Counted from the stretch's first letter, positions 1 through 10,578 are shown. The stretch is 64,000 nucleotides of DNA from DAINRZ01 sp964634885 (GCA_964634885.1 CAZWLN010000020.1:7651-71650), one strand, 5' to 3'. The notes: generated by a model from the letters alone, not told the origin. Program-made: numbers and translations.

Positions 1-1
1 G

Positions 2-445
2 TTCGACCTGTCGGCGCAGGTGGTCTATCAGGGCACCAGTCTCGAGAACAAGATTGGGATTACACAGGCTGAACTGAAAGCAAACGCCACCATCTGGGAT
101 TTCAATATACACGCCAGTAAGAGCTTCGAGGACATCATCGACATTTACACAGGTATTTCCTACGAGATCATAGATATTTCCACAGAATATAAATACTTCC
201 TCCCCGTGGAATTGCAATACCAACTCGGACTGAGGAAATATGACCCCGTATCGGGGCAGTTGGTTACAGATCCGCCGGAGTACCCCGGCGACACCGATCC
301 CCAGACAGCCAAACTGTCGATGAGTAATACCAATTTCAAATGGATCGGCGGCGTCTCACGCCAGTTCGGCAACTTCGGCATCCATGCCGATTTCAGCATC
401 AGTACAATCAATTTGATTACACTTGGCATTGAATATATATTTTAA
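2..445 (+). CDS. C-terminal part of an outer-membrane beta-barrel protein (5' truncated by window edge)
   Basis: The reading frame is open from base 2, so the first GTG at 20 is probably internal and the gene starts outside the window. The visible 147 residues alternate polar and hydrophobic positions, as in beta strands (FDLSAQVVYQG, NFKWIGGVSRQFGNFGIHADF), and end in an aromatic residue (GIEYIF), the usual C-terminal signal for outer-membrane barrel insertion. I do not recognise a specific family; a DUF6588-like or generic outer-membrane protein is possible. folD follows after 15 bases, so the two may be co-transcribed. Confidence 0.6.
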   Translation, partial: FDLSAQVVYQGTSLENKIGITQAELKANATIWDFNIHASKSFEDIIDIYTGISYEIIDISTEYKYFLPVELQYQLGLRKYDPVSGQLVTDPPEYPGDTDPQTAKLSMSNTNFKWIGGVSRQFGNFGIHADFSISTINLITLGIEYIF

Positions 446-460
446 TCCACCGGAGGACAA

Positions 461-1345
461 TTGTTACTTATAGACGGAAAAAAAATCTCTGCCGACATCA
501 AGCAGGAATTGAAGGAAAAAGCAGCCGCGCTGTTCGAAAAATACGGAGTCAGGCCGGGCCTTGCAGTTTTACTCGTCGGCAATGACCCTTCCTCGGCCGT
601 ATATGTCAATTCAAAAGAAAAAGCATGTGCACTACTGGGCTATAATTCCACGATAATCAGGAAACCGGAAGACACTCCCGAAGAAGAAGTCCTGGCAATT
701 GTCCGGCAGTGGAACGAAGACCCTGCCATTCACGGCATCCTCGTCCAGTCGCCAATGCCGGGACACATAGACGAACACAAGGTTGTCGCCGCAATCGACC
801 CGGACAAAGACGTGGACGGATTCCACCCGATGAACATCGGAAGGCTGGTAATCGGTATGCCCGGTTTCGTGTCCTGTACTCCTGCCGGCATAATGGAACT
901 GATCAAACGCAGTAACATCAAACTCAAAGGCAAGCACGTGGTCGTTCTCGGACGCAGCAACATCGTAGGCAAGCCCATAGCAAACCTCCTCTACCAGAAG
1001 AATCCGGACGCCAACGCCGTCGTTACGATTGTCCACACCGGCGCAGAAGACATGAGGTACTACACTAAACAGGCCGATGTCCTCATTGCAGCCATAGGCT
1101 CGCCGAACAGGATTAAAGCAGAGGACATTAAAGAAGGCTGTGTCATCATCGACGTAGGAATCACCAGGGTGGAAGACCCCTCGCTCGAAAAAGGTTACAG
1201 GCTCGTTGGCGACGTCGATTTCGAAAGCGTAAAGGACAAGGTCTCCGCTCTTTCACCGGTTCCCGGAGGAGTGGGCCTGATGACGATTGCCATGTTGATG
1301 ACCAATACTTATATTTCAGCGGTGAACCACCTGGGTGCAGTTTAA
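461..1345 (+). CDS. folD: Bifunctional methylenetetrahydrofolate dehydrogenase / methenyltetrahydrofolate cyclohydrolase
   Basis: Cytosolic enzyme that interconverts 5,10-methylene-, 5,10-methenyl- and 10-formyl-tetrahydrofolate with NADP, supplying one-carbon units for purines and formyl-Met. It has 294 residues, the normal length. The catalytic YxxxK is Y48-K52 (YVNSK), Q96 lies in ILVQSPMP and D119 in DKDVDGFHP; the NADP-binding loop GRSNIVGKP is near residue 165 and the C-terminal PGGVGLMT signature is present. The start is TTG at 461, chosen because GGAGG at 452-456 is correctly spaced before it and translation reads straight into the family N-terminus (LLIDGKKIS). The next gene begins one base after the stop, suggesting co-translation. 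Confidence 0.95.
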   Translation: MLLIDGKKISADIKQELKEKAAALFEKYGVRPGLAVLLVGNDPSSAVYVNSKEKACALLGYNSTIIRKPEDTPEEEVLAIVRQWNEDPAIHGILVQSPMPGHIDEHKVVAAIDPDKDVDGFHPMNIGRLVIGMPGFVSCTPAGIMELIKRSNIKLKGKHVVVLGRSNIVGKPIANLLYQKNPDANAVVTIVHTGAEDMRYYTKQADVLIAAIGSPNRIKAEDIKEGCVIIDVGITRVEDPSLEKGYRLVGDVDFESVKDKVSALSPVPGGVGLMTIAMLMTNTYISAVNHLGAV

Positions 1346-1346
1346 G

Positions 1347-2117
1347 ATGAAAAAAAAAGACGACTATTCGGTTATTTTCGAAGATGAAAACATTGTAGTA
1401 ATTAACAAACAGGCAGGCGTCCTGTCCATCCCGGACAGGTACAACAAGGCCCTGCCGAATTTATTCCACCTGCTGACGGAAAAATACGGTTCAATACTTA
1501 CAGTACACAGGCTCGACAGGGACACCAGCGGCGTAATGGTTTTTGCCAGGAACGCGGAAGCCCACCGCGAATTAAACATCCAGTTCGACAAGCTCACCGT
1601 CGGCAAGTTCTATCACCTGATACTTTCTGGTGTTGTAAACAAACCGGAGCTGAAGATAGATATACCCATTGCAGCCGACCCTTCCAAACCCGGCTTGTCG
1701 TTCCCCTCTGCCCGCGGAAAAGAATCGCTTACACTGCTCAAAGTACTCCGGCGGTTCAGGAACTCCACACTTGTGGAATGCGGACTTGTTACCGGCAGGC
1801 ATCACCAGCTCCGCGTCCACTGTGCCGCCATCGGCCATCCACTCCTGATTGACCCGGATTACGCCGGTACGACCGAATTCTATCTCTCTTCAGTAAAAAG
1901 GAAATTCAAAATAGGTAAGACTCAGGAAGAAAAGCCTGTCATTTCCAGGCTTACGATGCATTCCAGCCGATTGGAGTTCGACCATCCGGACGGTTCGGGC
2001 AGGGTGAGCTTCGAAGCGCCCCATCCGAAAGACTTTGCTGCTTTGCTGCAGCTGCTTGCCAAATACTCCGCACTGCCTGACTATTACCGCAATTTCGGTG
2101 AAGATGAAGAGGAGTAG
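1347..2117 (+). CDS. RluA-family pseudouridine synthase
   Basis: Isomerises uridine to pseudouridine in rRNA or tRNA. It is 256 residues from the ATG at 1347, one base after the folD stop; an upstream in-frame GTG at 1335 would overlap folD and adds nothing recognisable. The catalytic signature [16 protein letters not shown] is at residues 54-69, with D57 as the expected nucleophilic aspartate. [23 protein letters not shown] is the second conserved RluA block. There is no N-terminal S4 domain, so it resembles the short RluA/RluC-core type. The target uridine cannot be told from sequence. The downstream permease ATG lies inside the end of this gene. Confidence 0.88.
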   Translation: MKKKDDYSVIFEDENIVVINKQAGVLSIPDRYNKALPNLFHLLTEKYGSILTVHRLDRDTSGVMVFARNAEAHRELNIQFDKLTVGKFYHLILSGVVNKPELKIDIPIAADPSKPGLSFPSARGKESLTLLKVLRRFRNSTLVECGLVTGRHHQLRVHCAAIGHPLLIDPDYAGTTEFYLSSVKRKFKIGKTQEEKPVISRLTMHSSRLEFDHPDGSGRVSFEAPHPKDFAALLQLLAKYSALPDYYRNFGEDEEE

Positions 2118-3570
2118 CGACAGTTCAGGGCCGGTAACCCTGCTTTCCCGGCTGGGATTATATACAACTATTGCCATTGTCATTGGCGCCATGGTAGGCT
2201 CAGGCATCTTCAAAAAGCCGGCCACGATGGCCTCACAATTAGGCAGCCCCGAACTGCTGATTGCCATTTGGGTTCTTGCCGGTGTCATTACCCTTTTCGG
2301 GGCGCTGACAAACGGCGAAGTCGCAGGGATGATTTCAAGGACCGGCGGCCAGTATAAATACTTCCAGGCAATGTACGGCGACTTCTTCGCTTTCCTGTAC
2401 GGCTGGGCCATGCTGGCAGTTGTCCAGACCGGGTCCATTGCGTCCATCACATACGTCTTTGCCCAGTATTCCGAGTTTTTCTTCCACCTGCCGAGATTTT
2501 CACCTGAAATAGAACAAAGCATCTGTATTAACCTGCCGGGCATAGGTGAGATATTCCCCCTCAGCGATTTCGGGGTGAAAGCACTGGCAATTGTAACAGT
2601 CTATTTCCTGACCTTCGTCAATTACTTCGGGGTAAAATCGGGAGGCCTGGTTTCTGCAATGTTCACCTGGGCAAAAGTACTGGCAATTGCTGCCCTGATA
2701 ATAACAGGATTCCTATTCGGCAACGGTTCTTTCGGCAATTTTACCACGGATTCTACTGCTTACAACCTCGGCAACATCGGCCTCATGGGTGGGATGATTG
2801 CAGCATTGTCCGGCGCATTCTGGGCTTTCGACGGCTGGAATAACATTACCTATATCGCCGGCGAAGTACGTAATCCCCGTTCAACCATTCCCAAAGCCCT
2901 GTTCCTCGGCACGCTCATTGTGATAGTAATATATGTCCTGATAAACCTGGCTTACCTTTACGTAATGCCGGTTGAGGAAATGGCAGGTTCGAAACTTGTC
3001 GCTGCCGACGTAGCCCAGAGAGTACTGGGTACTTTCGGCGCCGGTTTTGTCGCCGTAGCTGTAATGGTCTCGACCTTCGGCACTTCCAACGGCACCATTC
3101 TCGTCAGCGCCAGGGTTTACTTTGCCATGTCCGAAGACAAACTGTTCTTCGATTCGATAGGTAAGATTGAGCCAAAATACAGGACGCCTGCAAACGCACT
3201 ATTCCTCCAGGCCACCTGGACGGCAGTACTGATACTCAGCGGTACATTCGACATCCTGACGGATATGCTGATTTTTGTAAGCTGGGCCTTCTATGCCCTC
3301 GGGGCCTACGGTGTATTCGTGCTCCGCAGGAAAATGCCCGAGGCTGAAAGGCCGTACAAAGTTTTCGGCTATCCGTACATTCCTGCCATTTTCATCGTCT
3401 TTGCTCTTGCTTTCGTTGTCCTTACGGTTTACAACGACATTGCAACCTATGTTGAAAGCACTGCTGCTGCAGGCGAAACCAATGTCATACGCTCACTTTT
3501 CGGCACTCTTCTCGTTGCTACGGGCATTCCTTTCTATCTGTATTTCCGCCGGAAAAACCGTCTCAGGTAA
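2104..3570 (+). CDS. APC-family amino acid permease
   Basis: Inner-membrane secondary transporter, 488 residues with about twelve hydrophobic segments. The first helix has the APC-superfamily glycine motif ([17 protein letters not shown]), and [25 protein letters not shown] matches the conserved helix 6/loop region of LAT-type exchangers. The C-terminal [18 protein letters not shown] loop is also typical. I chose ATG 2104 ([10 protein letters not shown]), which overlaps the end of the pseudouridine synthase by 14 bases; the frame continues upstream to 2035 but that extension lies within the preceding gene. The substrate is probably an amino acid; which one is not determinable. Confidence 0.85.
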   Translation: MKRSSDSSGPVTLLSRLGLYTTIAIVIGAMVGSGIFKKPATMASQLGSPELLIAIWVLAGVITLFGALTNGEVAGMISRTGGQYKYFQAMYGDFFAFLYGWAMLAVVQTGSIASITYVFAQYSEFFFHLPRFSPEIEQSICINLPGIGEIFPLSDFGVKALAIVTVYFLTFVNYFGVKSGGLVSAMFTWAKVLAIAALIITGFLFGNGSFGNFTTDSTAYNLGNIGLMGGMIAALSGAFWAFDGWNNITYIAGEVRNPRSTIPKALFLGTLIVIVIYVLINLAYLYVMPVEEMAGSKLVAADVAQRVLGTFGAGFVAVAVMVSTFGTSNGTILVSARVYFAMSEDKLFFDSIGKIEPKYRTPANALFLQATWTAVLILSGTFDILTDMLIFVSWAFYALGAYGVFVLRRKMPEAERPYKVFGYPYIPAIFIVFALAFVVLTVYNDIATYVESTAAAGETNVIRSLFGTLLVATGIPFYLYFRRKNRLR

Positions 3571-3669
3571 AATATTTATTGATTTAATCAAAATAATTTA
3601 CTAAATAGTGAATCAGAATATTGATTGAATGAAAAGTGAAATTTTGAATTTGATTAGAGTGAGGTTCAA

Positions 3670-4320
3670 ATGGCATCTTTGGTATTAACACTGCACAACA
3701 ATACACCGGAAACGCGCAAGATTAAAAAAGTCGTCGATGCCCTGCGGGACGGAGCTGTCATACTATATCCCACCGACACCGGCTACACCCTTGGGTGCGA
3801 ACTTTCCAACAAAGGAGCAATAGAGAAGATCAGGTTCATCAGGAAGATTTCCGAATCGAAATCGCTTACGTTCCTGACAGATACCCTGTCGAACCTCTCC
3901 CAGTTTGCGAAAGTCAGCAACGCTTCATACCGCGTCATCAACGCCCTCATTCCCGGCCCCTATACGTTCATCCTGCCGGCTTCAAAGATGGTGCCCAAAT
4001 TGGCCCAGAATCCCAAACGGAAAACCGCAGGCATACGTATTCCCGACAACAGGCTGTGCCGTGCCCTCCTTGCCGAACTCGAAGCGCCTATCATCTCGAT
4101 TTCGGCCAAGATCGAAGGTAAAGAACATATTGTCGATCCGGAAGAGATACTGGACTCTTTCATCTCCGTCGTTGACGTTGCCGTTCGCTCCTCCGAATAC
4201 AACTTCACGGGCGAATCCACAGTAATCGACATGACAACCGACGATTTCTCCGTCATCAGGGCCGGCGCCGGCTTCGACAAAGTTCAGGAGTTCCTGACAT
4301 TTGAAGAACCAGCGGTTTAA
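3670..4320 (+). CDS. YciO/YrdC/Sua5-family protein (putative threonylcarbamoyl-AMP synthase-like)
   Basis: Single YrdC-type domain of 216 residues. Members of the wider family make threonylcarbamoyl-AMP for the tRNA t6A modification. The motifs here, YPTDTGYTLGCEL (about residues 34-46) and LIPGPYTFIL (about 94-103), match the YciO branch better than TsaC/Sua5, whose first motif is PTETVYGLG. AGIRIPDN and the C-terminal STVIDMT are conserved. YciO proteins are related to TsaC, but their t6A role is less certain, so no symbol is given. The gene has its own short AT-rich leader (3571-3669) with GTGAGG before the ATG. Confidence 0.82.
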   Translation: MASLVLTLHNNTPETRKIKKVVDALRDGAVILYPTDTGYTLGCELSNKGAIEKIRFIRKISESKSLTFLTDTLSNLSQFAKVSNASYRVINALIPGPYTFILPASKMVPKLAQNPKRKTAGIRIPDNRLCRALLAELEAPIISISAKIEGKEHIVDPEEILDSFISVVDVAVRSSEYNFTGESTVIDMTTDDFSVIRAGAGFDKVQEFLTFEEPAV

Positions 4321-4551
4321 CTTGAATAAAAATATTCCGTAAAGATAATGCTCCGGTTTCAATGCACTATTATGTAAAGAAATTGAAGTAAGTATTCTTT
4401 TTAATTATTAATAATCATTGAAATATTTTCAGTAGTAATGTGTATATAATGTATAAATATTAATATAGGAATAGGGGAAAATTTATTAAATTTAATGTTT
4501 GTAATAAAATATAGATAAAGAATATGTCTTAATATATTATGGAGTAGTCAG
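4321..4551. promoter_or_regulatory. AT-rich leader of the T9SS paralog array
   Basis: 231 bases with no coding signal, strongly AT-rich, between the YciO-like gene and the first paralog. It ends in TATGGAGTAGTCAG just before the ATG; the second paralog carries the closely similar TGTGGAGTATCGG in the same place, so the ribosome-binding region appears to have been duplicated with the gene. No clear promoter consensus is visible. Confidence 0.35.
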
Positions 4552-6492
4552 ATGAAAAATATTTTTACCAGGTATTTTGGGATTATTTTCCTGCTCGGCT
4601 TTATTGTATCGGCTGCCTGTCCGGCACAAGAACTCTTGCTGCAGTTACCTCAGCCGTCCGAGAGTAAAATCAAAGAAGACCAGGCCCAGGCAGTAGGGAA
4701 ACCTGTTGTCATCTTCGATAACCTTTCCGGCAGTGAACAGGCTTTTCACGACGGATACTGGATGTGTGTCAATAACGAGTGGGGAGGCGACAGGTATATA
4801 GATTCTTGTGTCCATATGAACTTCGCCGAAGCAAACATCACCGCTTCGAAAGTAAAGGAACACAAGGTTTACATCATTCCTATGGGTAGCCAATACGGGT
4901 TCCAGACAAAAGCGACCGATACCAAAATTATTGATTTCATAAAAATGGCTATCGATTCCGGCAGAAGGGTAATTGTTTTCAACCACCTGGGGTTAAGGAA
5001 TTACGCAACTGACGAAACTGCTAAAGACTTCATCGAAAACACCATGAACATCGAATACCTCGGCCTCAAGCCGTTGACGTCAACGTCCGGCAGCTCTACA
5101 ACAAGATTTGGCTGCTCCATCAAAGGACTGGGAGACGGAGACCCCCTGGGCCTTAACCTGATAAAATGGCTGAATTGCACAACCGATACAGGTGAATATG
5201 GCCCTGTCGTATATTATACCGACCTGGAAGTATTCAAATCCAAAAACAGCACCCTATGTCCTACCTTTGATTATGTCGCTACCAGTTTCGACATTAGTTT
5301 TGCCCAAAGAACCGACACAGCTGTCGGCATCCGCAGAGAATTCGACAATGGTGCAAAGTTCGCTTTCTATAGCTATGAACTCCTTAACATGACAAGGATC
5401 GGCAGTTGGATGCCTATCATCCTTCAGGGCGCCATTACCTGGGCTCTTATGGACAAAGCCGGCGTAGGTTCCATTTACTACGTGAACAGTGAAATGATCG
5501 ATTACAGCTATGTCAAAGTAGGCAAGAACAAAACCAAGACCGTAATCATGACCAACGCCGAAAACGCTGCTGCGGACCTTGAAATTACAAAGATAACCTT
5601 CGACAAAGAGTATTCTAGCATAATATATCCCGTTGACAACGACGGCAATAATATCGAGAAGATGCTTAAAGACACGACCATCGTTCTTCCTCCCGGCGGG
5701 TACTTTACCTTTAAGGTAATGTTCAAACCCAGTTCAGAGGGCAATGTCATGCGCAGCCTGACACTGCACACCAATGAACCCGCCGAAGACGGCAGCAGCG
5801 CAGGCCAGAACCATTCCATTACTTTCACCGGTATCGGCGGCGAAGAAGTGATCGAAGAACCTTACCTGTCCTATGACATGGATGAGCTAACCTTCGACGA
5901 AACACCAATCGGCTCCACTAAGACAAAGAAACTGGGTGTTTTCAACTATGGTAACCAGGACCTGGAAGTCATTGCGTTGAAATTCAAGAATACAAGCTCG
6001 GACGCTGCATTCACAATTCCCGCAGACCAGATGAAAGCACAGACCATCAAGAGCAAAAGCAGCATCACACTGGATGTGAAATTCGCCCCGAAGATTGTCA
6101 GCTCAAGCATTGTCGATTCATTGATAATCTATGCATCAGCTTCAAACGGCAATAAATTCCCCATTGCCGTCATCGGTTCCAGCAGGGATACGATCAACAG
6201 CGTTCCTGAGATCAACACCCCCCAGGGGCTCTTCTCGATGGGCGTTTCTCCCAATCCTGCAAGCGAATCCGCATTGTTGAAGTATAACTGGAACAGCCAG
6301 ACTACATCCGGCCTCGTAATCAAGCTTGCCGACAACAACGGCAACATTGTCCGCACACTGTTCGACAGCCGCATCGAGGGCGGAGAAGGCTCCATCAGTA
6401 TCGATATGTCCCGGGTTGCTTCGGGCAGCTATTCGATCATTGCCGAGATCAATGGCGAGGTGGCACGACTGCCGCTGATCATCATCAGATAG
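4552..6492 (+). CDS. T9SS-exported protein, paralog 1 of 4 (alpha/beta N-domain, two ASH-like domains, sorting tail)
   Basis: 646 residues. A signal peptide (1-25) is followed by a domain of about 250 residues starting KPVVIFDN (50-57) that alternates beta strands and helices (KIIDFIKMAIDSGRRVIVFNH; GAKFAFYSYELLNMTR), reminiscent of a class-I glutamine-amidotransferase or ThuA-like fold but with no catalytic triad I can name. Two ASPM/SPD-2/Hydin-type beta domains follow (about 320-430 and 435-545), then a T9SS type-A sorting tail with VSPNPASESALLKYNWNS and a terminal GSYSIIAEINGEVARLPLIIIR-type strand set. It is therefore expected to cross the outer membrane by T9SS and stay surface-attached or be released. 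No enzymatic role is assigned. A terminator follows at 6524. Confidence 0.85.
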   Translation: MKNIFTRYFGIIFLLGFIVSAACPAQELLLQLPQPSESKIKEDQAQAVGKPVVIFDNLSGSEQAFHDGYWMCVNNEWGGDRYIDSCVHMNFAEANITASKVKEHKVYIIPMGSQYGFQTKATDTKIIDFIKMAIDSGRRVIVFNHLGLRNYATDETAKDFIENTMNIEYLGLKPLTSTSGSSTTRFGCSIKGLGDGDPLGLNLIKWLNCTTDTGEYGPVVYYTDLEVFKSKNSTLCPTFDYVATSFDISFAQRTDTAVGIRREFDNGAKFAFYSYELLNMTRIGSWMPIILQGAITWALMDKAGVGSIYYVNSEMIDYSYVKVGKNKTKTVIMTNAENAAADLEITKITFDKEYSSIIYPVDNDGNNIEKMLKDTTIVLPPGGYFTFKVMFKPSSEGNVMRSLTLHTNEPAEDGSSAGQNHSITFTGIGGEEVIEEPYLSYDMDELTFDETPIGSTKTKKLGVFNYGNQDLEVIALKFKNTSSDAAFTIPADQMKAQTIKSKSSITLDVKFAPKIVSSSIVDSLIIYASASNGNKFPIAVIGSSRDTINSVPEINTPQGLFSMGVSPNPASESALLKYNWNSQTTSGLVIKLADNNGNIVRTLFDSRIEGGEGSISIDMSRVASGSYSIIAEINGEVARLPLIIIR

Positions 6493-6523
6493 AATAAAAT
6501 TTTCATTGTGAGAAAATAATACG

Positions 6524-6556
6524 GCCCTGTACTTGAGTGTACGGGGCTTTTTTTTT
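6524..6556 (+). terminator. Rho-independent terminator after paralog 1
   Basis: Stem GCCCTGTAC / GTACGGGGC (one G-U pair) around a six-base loop, followed by eight or nine T. It lies 31 bases after the stop of the first paralog, so paralog 2 probably has its own promoter in the AT-rich stretch 6557-6674. Confidence 0.8.
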
Positions 6557-6674
6557 GAAAATAAATATTTTCGCTAATTATGTGTAATTATATATATAAA
6601 AATTAATTATATTAAATTATTACAGTGAAGACAAAGTATATTTTCTCTTGTAAAAATATATTGTGGAGTATCGG

Positions 6675-8612
6675 ATGAAAAGTTATATCAACCACTTGAC
6701 CGGAACAATCCTGCTTTTAATTGCTTCTGCCTTTGTTGCCCTTGCCTCGGAAACACCCCGCCTGACAATCCATCCGCAACCCGAGGCCAAAGCAGGCGCC
6801 GACAGAGTGCAAAGCTCGTCGAAACCAGTTGTCTTTTTCAATAATATGCTCGACAATGCAGATTACTTCAACAATGCGTACTGGCGCTTCGTTGACGGAA
6901 CCGTTACGGGCTCCGATGAGATATACAAGGATTCCTGCGTTCAAATGCCGTTTGACAATGCCCATCTTGCAAGCCTTAACATTAATGACCACCTCATCTA
7001 TGTTTTCCCTCTCGGCGACTATCCACTTTACGTTGCCACTCCCGAAGGCGGCACAAAAGTAATAGATTTCATCAGGATGGCGCTCGATTCGGGAAAGAGG
7101 GTGATAATCTTCAGCCACAATGCCCTGCGCACCTCATCAAACGATCAGGGGACAAAAGAGTTCATCGACACGACACTGAATATTGATTACCTTGGCTTGA
7201 AACCATTGGTAAAGGACGGTACAAGGTATGGCTATTTTGTTAAAGGCCTGCAGGGGGACGAGATTGGGTTGAACCAGATGAGATGGTTTAATTGCGGTGT
7301 CGGCGGTTCGGACGAAAAACCCGTGGACTACGACTGGGACGACGTGGAAACGTTCAGGTCAAAAGACACTTCCGTTTGTCCTGTTTTCGACTTCATAGCA
7401 ACCAGTGAGGACCAGGCAAAAGCCGTTTTCACAGACTCTGCCGTCGGCTTGCGCAGAATCATGAACAACAAAGCCAGGGTTGTTTTCTTTAGCTATGACC
7501 TGGTCAATATGAGCAGGACCGGTGATATCGAGTTGCTGCTTCATGCCGCCATTGGCTGGTGTTTCAAGAACAATCCCGATTTAGGCTCAAAATACAGAGT
7601 ACCCTCCGAATTCTATGATTATGGTTATGTAAAAGTCGGCAAGAAGAAGACCAAGCCCGTCTATATCATGAATGATGAAAGTGCCGTCGAAGAGCTTGTA
7701 ATTAACAACATGGAGTTTGATTACAGCGAACACAAGGATGTTATTTATCCTGTTGACGAAGAAGGCAATAATATTGAAGCGAAGTTGAAAGATTCAGTAA
7801 TTACCATACCCATTGGCGGGTTTACCAAATTAGAAGTCGCATTCGAGTGTGACGGCGAAGGCAACGCCATGCGCAACTTGTCCCTGCACACCAATGAACC
7901 CGCTGAAGACGGCAGCAACTCCGGACAGAACCATTCGATTACCTTCAGTGGTACCTGCGGTGAAGAAGAAATTGAAGAACCGTACCTGTCTTACGACAGG
8001 GATGAAGTAAACTTTAAACCGACAATGGTAGCCGAAACCACAGAGATGCTCCTAACCGTCAGCAATCTTGGAAACCAGCCACTGAATATTATTGCGATGA
8101 AATTCGGCAATACATCTTCCAACGCCAGTTTTTCGATACCTAAGGATCAGATGAAAGCCCAAACCATACCCGGTGACAGCAGCATAACGCTTAATGTGAA
8201 ATTCTCCCCAAAGACAATCAGTACTATGATTGTCGATACTTTTTTCATATACACGGAAGCAGGGACAAAAAACGGGACAAAATTTCCTATTGCTATGATA
8301 GGTTCCAGCACTCCGGGTTCTGTTCCTGAGATCGTTACCCGGCAGGGGCGCTTTTCAATGAGCATTGCACCCAACCCGGTGAGCGGCTCGGCAATCCTGA
8401 AGTACAACTGGAACAGTTCCGTACCGTCAGGCCTTGTACTGAAACTGGCAGACAACCTCGGCAACATTGTAAGTACACTGTTCGACGGCACTGTCGAAGG
8501 CGGTGAAAGCAATGTCCCGATTGACGTTTCTCGGCTCGCCCAGGGCAGCTATTCCATCATTGCGGAAATCCACGGTGAAATGGCCCGCCTGCCGCTGGTA
8601 ATAGTCAGGTAA
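6675..8612 (+). CDS. T9SS-exported protein, paralog 2 of 4
   Basis: 645 residues from ATG 6675 (MKSYINHLTG...), chosen because the signal peptide starts there and it matches the start position of paralog 1; an in-frame GTG at 6663 is unlikely. It has the same architecture as paralog 1: signal peptide, alpha/beta N-domain (KPVVFFNNMLDNADYF; TKVIDFIRMALDSGKRVIIFSH), two ASH-like domains (DYGYVKVGKKKTKPVYIMN and LSYDRDEVNFKP onwards) and a T9SS type-A tail (IAPNPVSGSAILKYNWNSS). The N-domain is more divergent than between paralogs 1 and 3, while the ASH/tail half stays close, including HTNEPAEDGSNSGQNHSITF. Function unknown. Confidence 0.83.
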   Translation: MKSYINHLTGTILLLIASAFVALASETPRLTIHPQPEAKAGADRVQSSSKPVVFFNNMLDNADYFNNAYWRFVDGTVTGSDEIYKDSCVQMPFDNAHLASLNINDHLIYVFPLGDYPLYVATPEGGTKVIDFIRMALDSGKRVIIFSHNALRTSSNDQGTKEFIDTTLNIDYLGLKPLVKDGTRYGYFVKGLQGDEIGLNQMRWFNCGVGGSDEKPVDYDWDDVETFRSKDTSVCPVFDFIATSEDQAKAVFTDSAVGLRRIMNNKARVVFFSYDLVNMSRTGDIELLLHAAIGWCFKNNPDLGSKYRVPSEFYDYGYVKVGKKKTKPVYIMNDESAVEELVINNMEFDYSEHKDVIYPVDEEGNNIEAKLKDSVITIPIGGFTKLEVAFECDGEGNAMRNLSLHTNEPAEDGSNSGQNHSITFSGTCGEEEIEEPYLSYDRDEVNFKPTMVAETTEMLLTVSNLGNQPLNIIAMKFGNTSSNASFSIPKDQMKAQTIPGDSSITLNVKFSPKTISTMIVDTFFIYTEAGTKNGTKFPIAMIGSSTPGSVPEIVTRQGRFSMSIAPNPVSGSAILKYNWNSSVPSGLVLKLADNLGNIVSTLFDGTVEGGESNVPIDVSRLAQGSYSIIAEIHGEMARLPLVIVR

Positions 8613-8670
8613 ACGCGGAGAGGTGAATTCATGAAGAAATTTCAACTTATTAGATATTTCAGGTGATATT

Positions 8671-10578
8671 ATGAAGAACATTTTTAAGTATTCAACGCTT
8701 CTAATGCTTTTATTCTCTGTCTGTTCGGCATCATGCCCGGCAGAAAGCCCCGGAGGAAGTGTCTGCGACAGTAAGAACAGAGCAGGCCGTACACAGGCTG
8801 TTGACAAACCGGTTGTGATTTTCAACAATATGTCCGGTTCGGAAACCAATTTTCATGGCGCTTACTGGATGAACGTTAATGGTGAATACGGAAGCGATCA
8901 ATATAAGGACTCGTGTATTCAGCTTCAATTTGCCGCCGATGTTGCCAATCCTGAAAAAGTCAAAGAACACAGGGCCTATATCATACCTCTTGGCAGTGAC
9001 TATACCCTGCAGTCGGTAGTAGGTGGCGTTAAGATCATCGACTTCATCAAAACAGCGCTCGATTCCGGCTGTAGAGTTGCCGTTTTCAGCCACCAGGCTC
9101 TCCGGCACTATACAGAAGATGTAACTGTGAAGGACTTTGTCGAAAACACGCTGAACATTGACTATATCGGGCTTAAATCCTTAACCGTCAGCTCCGGCGA
9201 CTCTGTGAAAAGGATCGGCTGTCCGGTCAAAGGCCTGGGAGACGGCGATCCCCTTGGCCTGAATTTGATGAAATGGTTGAATTGTACCGACAGCTATCAA
9301 CAATATGGCCCATTAGTGTATTATGACGACCTGGAAGTATTCAGGTCTAAGAATGGCTCTCTTTGTCCGGCTTTCGATTTCGTTGCAACCGGTTTCGATC
9401 AATTGAAAGCCCAAATCACCGACTCAGCCGTCGGCATCCGCAGGGAATTCGACAATGGCGCCAGGATCGTATTCTTCAGCTATGAACTGCTGAATATGAC
9501 CAGGATCAATAGTTCGCTGTCGATTGTATTGAGAGGAGTAATAAGCTGGTTGCTTTACACAAAGCCGGGAATGGAAGATCCGGATGCAACACTTGAGTTT
9601 GTAACAGTAAAACCGGGAGATACAAAAACAAAGACTTTGTACATATCTAATAATATATATACCGACAAAGCTTTATTAATCGACAACATTACTTTTAGTG
9701 ATGAGAACTCCGAAGTCTTCTACCCGGTCGATAATGAGGGGAACAATGTGGAAGAGGCTATGGAAGATACGGTCATCTCAATTGACCCGGGAAAAGTCAT
9801 TCAGTTGAAGATAATTTTCAGGCCCGATACACTTGGCAGTTTTTCCCGGACGATGGTCTTAACCACCAATGAACCGGCAGAAGACGGCAATCAACACAAA
9901 GTGACTTTTATCGGTGTCTGTGGCGAAGATGTGATGGAAGAATCATATCTTTCCTATGATACGGATGAGCTTAGCTTTGCCGAAACACCCATCGGTTCCT
10001 CAAAGACGAGGAAATTGGGAGTTTTTAACTATGGGAATAAAGACCTGGAAATAATCGCGATGAAATTCAAGAATACCTCTTCCGACGCATCCTTCTCAAT
10101 TCCAGCCGACCAGATGACTGTGCCGAAGACCATCAAGGCTAAAAGCAGCATCACTCTTGATGTAACATTCACTCCTAAGGTGGTTAGCTCGGCCATTCTG
10201 GACTCATTAGTCATTGAAGCAACAGCTTCAAACGGTTCAATTTTTCCCATAGCACTGAAAGGCTCCAGCAGGGATACTATTAACAGCGTCAATGATGGAG
10301 AGGCAACAAATGGCCTATTCACAATGTCTGTGTCGCCCAATCCTGCAAGCGAATCCGCTCAGTTGCAATACATCTGGAACAGTACATTGTCTTCCGGCTT
10401 AGTGCTTAAACTCGCAGACAACCTCGGCAACATTGTCCGCACTCTGTTCGACGGTACTGTCGAGGGTGGTGAAGGTTCCATCAGGATAGATATGTCCGGG
10501 ATTGCTTCGGGCAGCTATTCGATTATTGCTGAGATAAACGGCGTAGTGGTAAGATTGCCGCTGGTAATAATCAGGTAA
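8671..10578 (+). CDS. T9SS-exported protein, paralog 3 of 4
   Basis: 635 residues, only 58 bases after paralog 2 with no terminator between, so the two may be co-transcribed. It has a signal peptide (MKNIFKYSTLLMLLFSVCSAS), the N-domain (KPVVIFNNMSGSETNFHGAYW, IGCPVKGLGDGDPLGLNLMKWLNC), two ASH-like domains and the T9SS tail (VSPNPASESAQLQYIWNST). The first ASH domain (about residues 300-420) is the most divergent of the array and is locally AT-rich (around 9620-9700), while the second ASH domain and tail are nearly those of paralog 1, which fits segmental gene conversion. Function unknown. Confidence 0.83.
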   Translation: MKNIFKYSTLLMLLFSVCSASCPAESPGGSVCDSKNRAGRTQAVDKPVVIFNNMSGSETNFHGAYWMNVNGEYGSDQYKDSCIQLQFAADVANPEKVKEHRAYIIPLGSDYTLQSVVGGVKIIDFIKTALDSGCRVAVFSHQALRHYTEDVTVKDFVENTLNIDYIGLKSLTVSSGDSVKRIGCPVKGLGDGDPLGLNLMKWLNCTDSYQQYGPLVYYDDLEVFRSKNGSLCPAFDFVATGFDQLKAQITDSAVGIRREFDNGARIVFFSYELLNMTRINSSLSIVLRGVISWLLYTKPGMEDPDATLEFVTVKPGDTKTKTLYISNNIYTDKALLIDNITFSDENSEVFYPVDNEGNNVEEAMEDTVISIDPGKVIQLKIIFRPDTLGSFSRTMVLTTNEPAEDGNQHKVTFIGVCGEDVMEESYLSYDTDELSFAETPIGSSKTRKLGVFNYGNKDLEIIAMKFKNTSSDASFSIPADQMTVPKTIKAKSSITLDVTFTPKVVSSAILDSLVIEATASNGSIFPIALKGSSRDTINSVNDGEATNGLFTMSVSPNPASESAQLQYIWNSTLSSGLVLKLADNLGNIVRTLFDGTVEGGEGSIRIDMSGIASGSYSIIAEINGVVVRLPLVIIR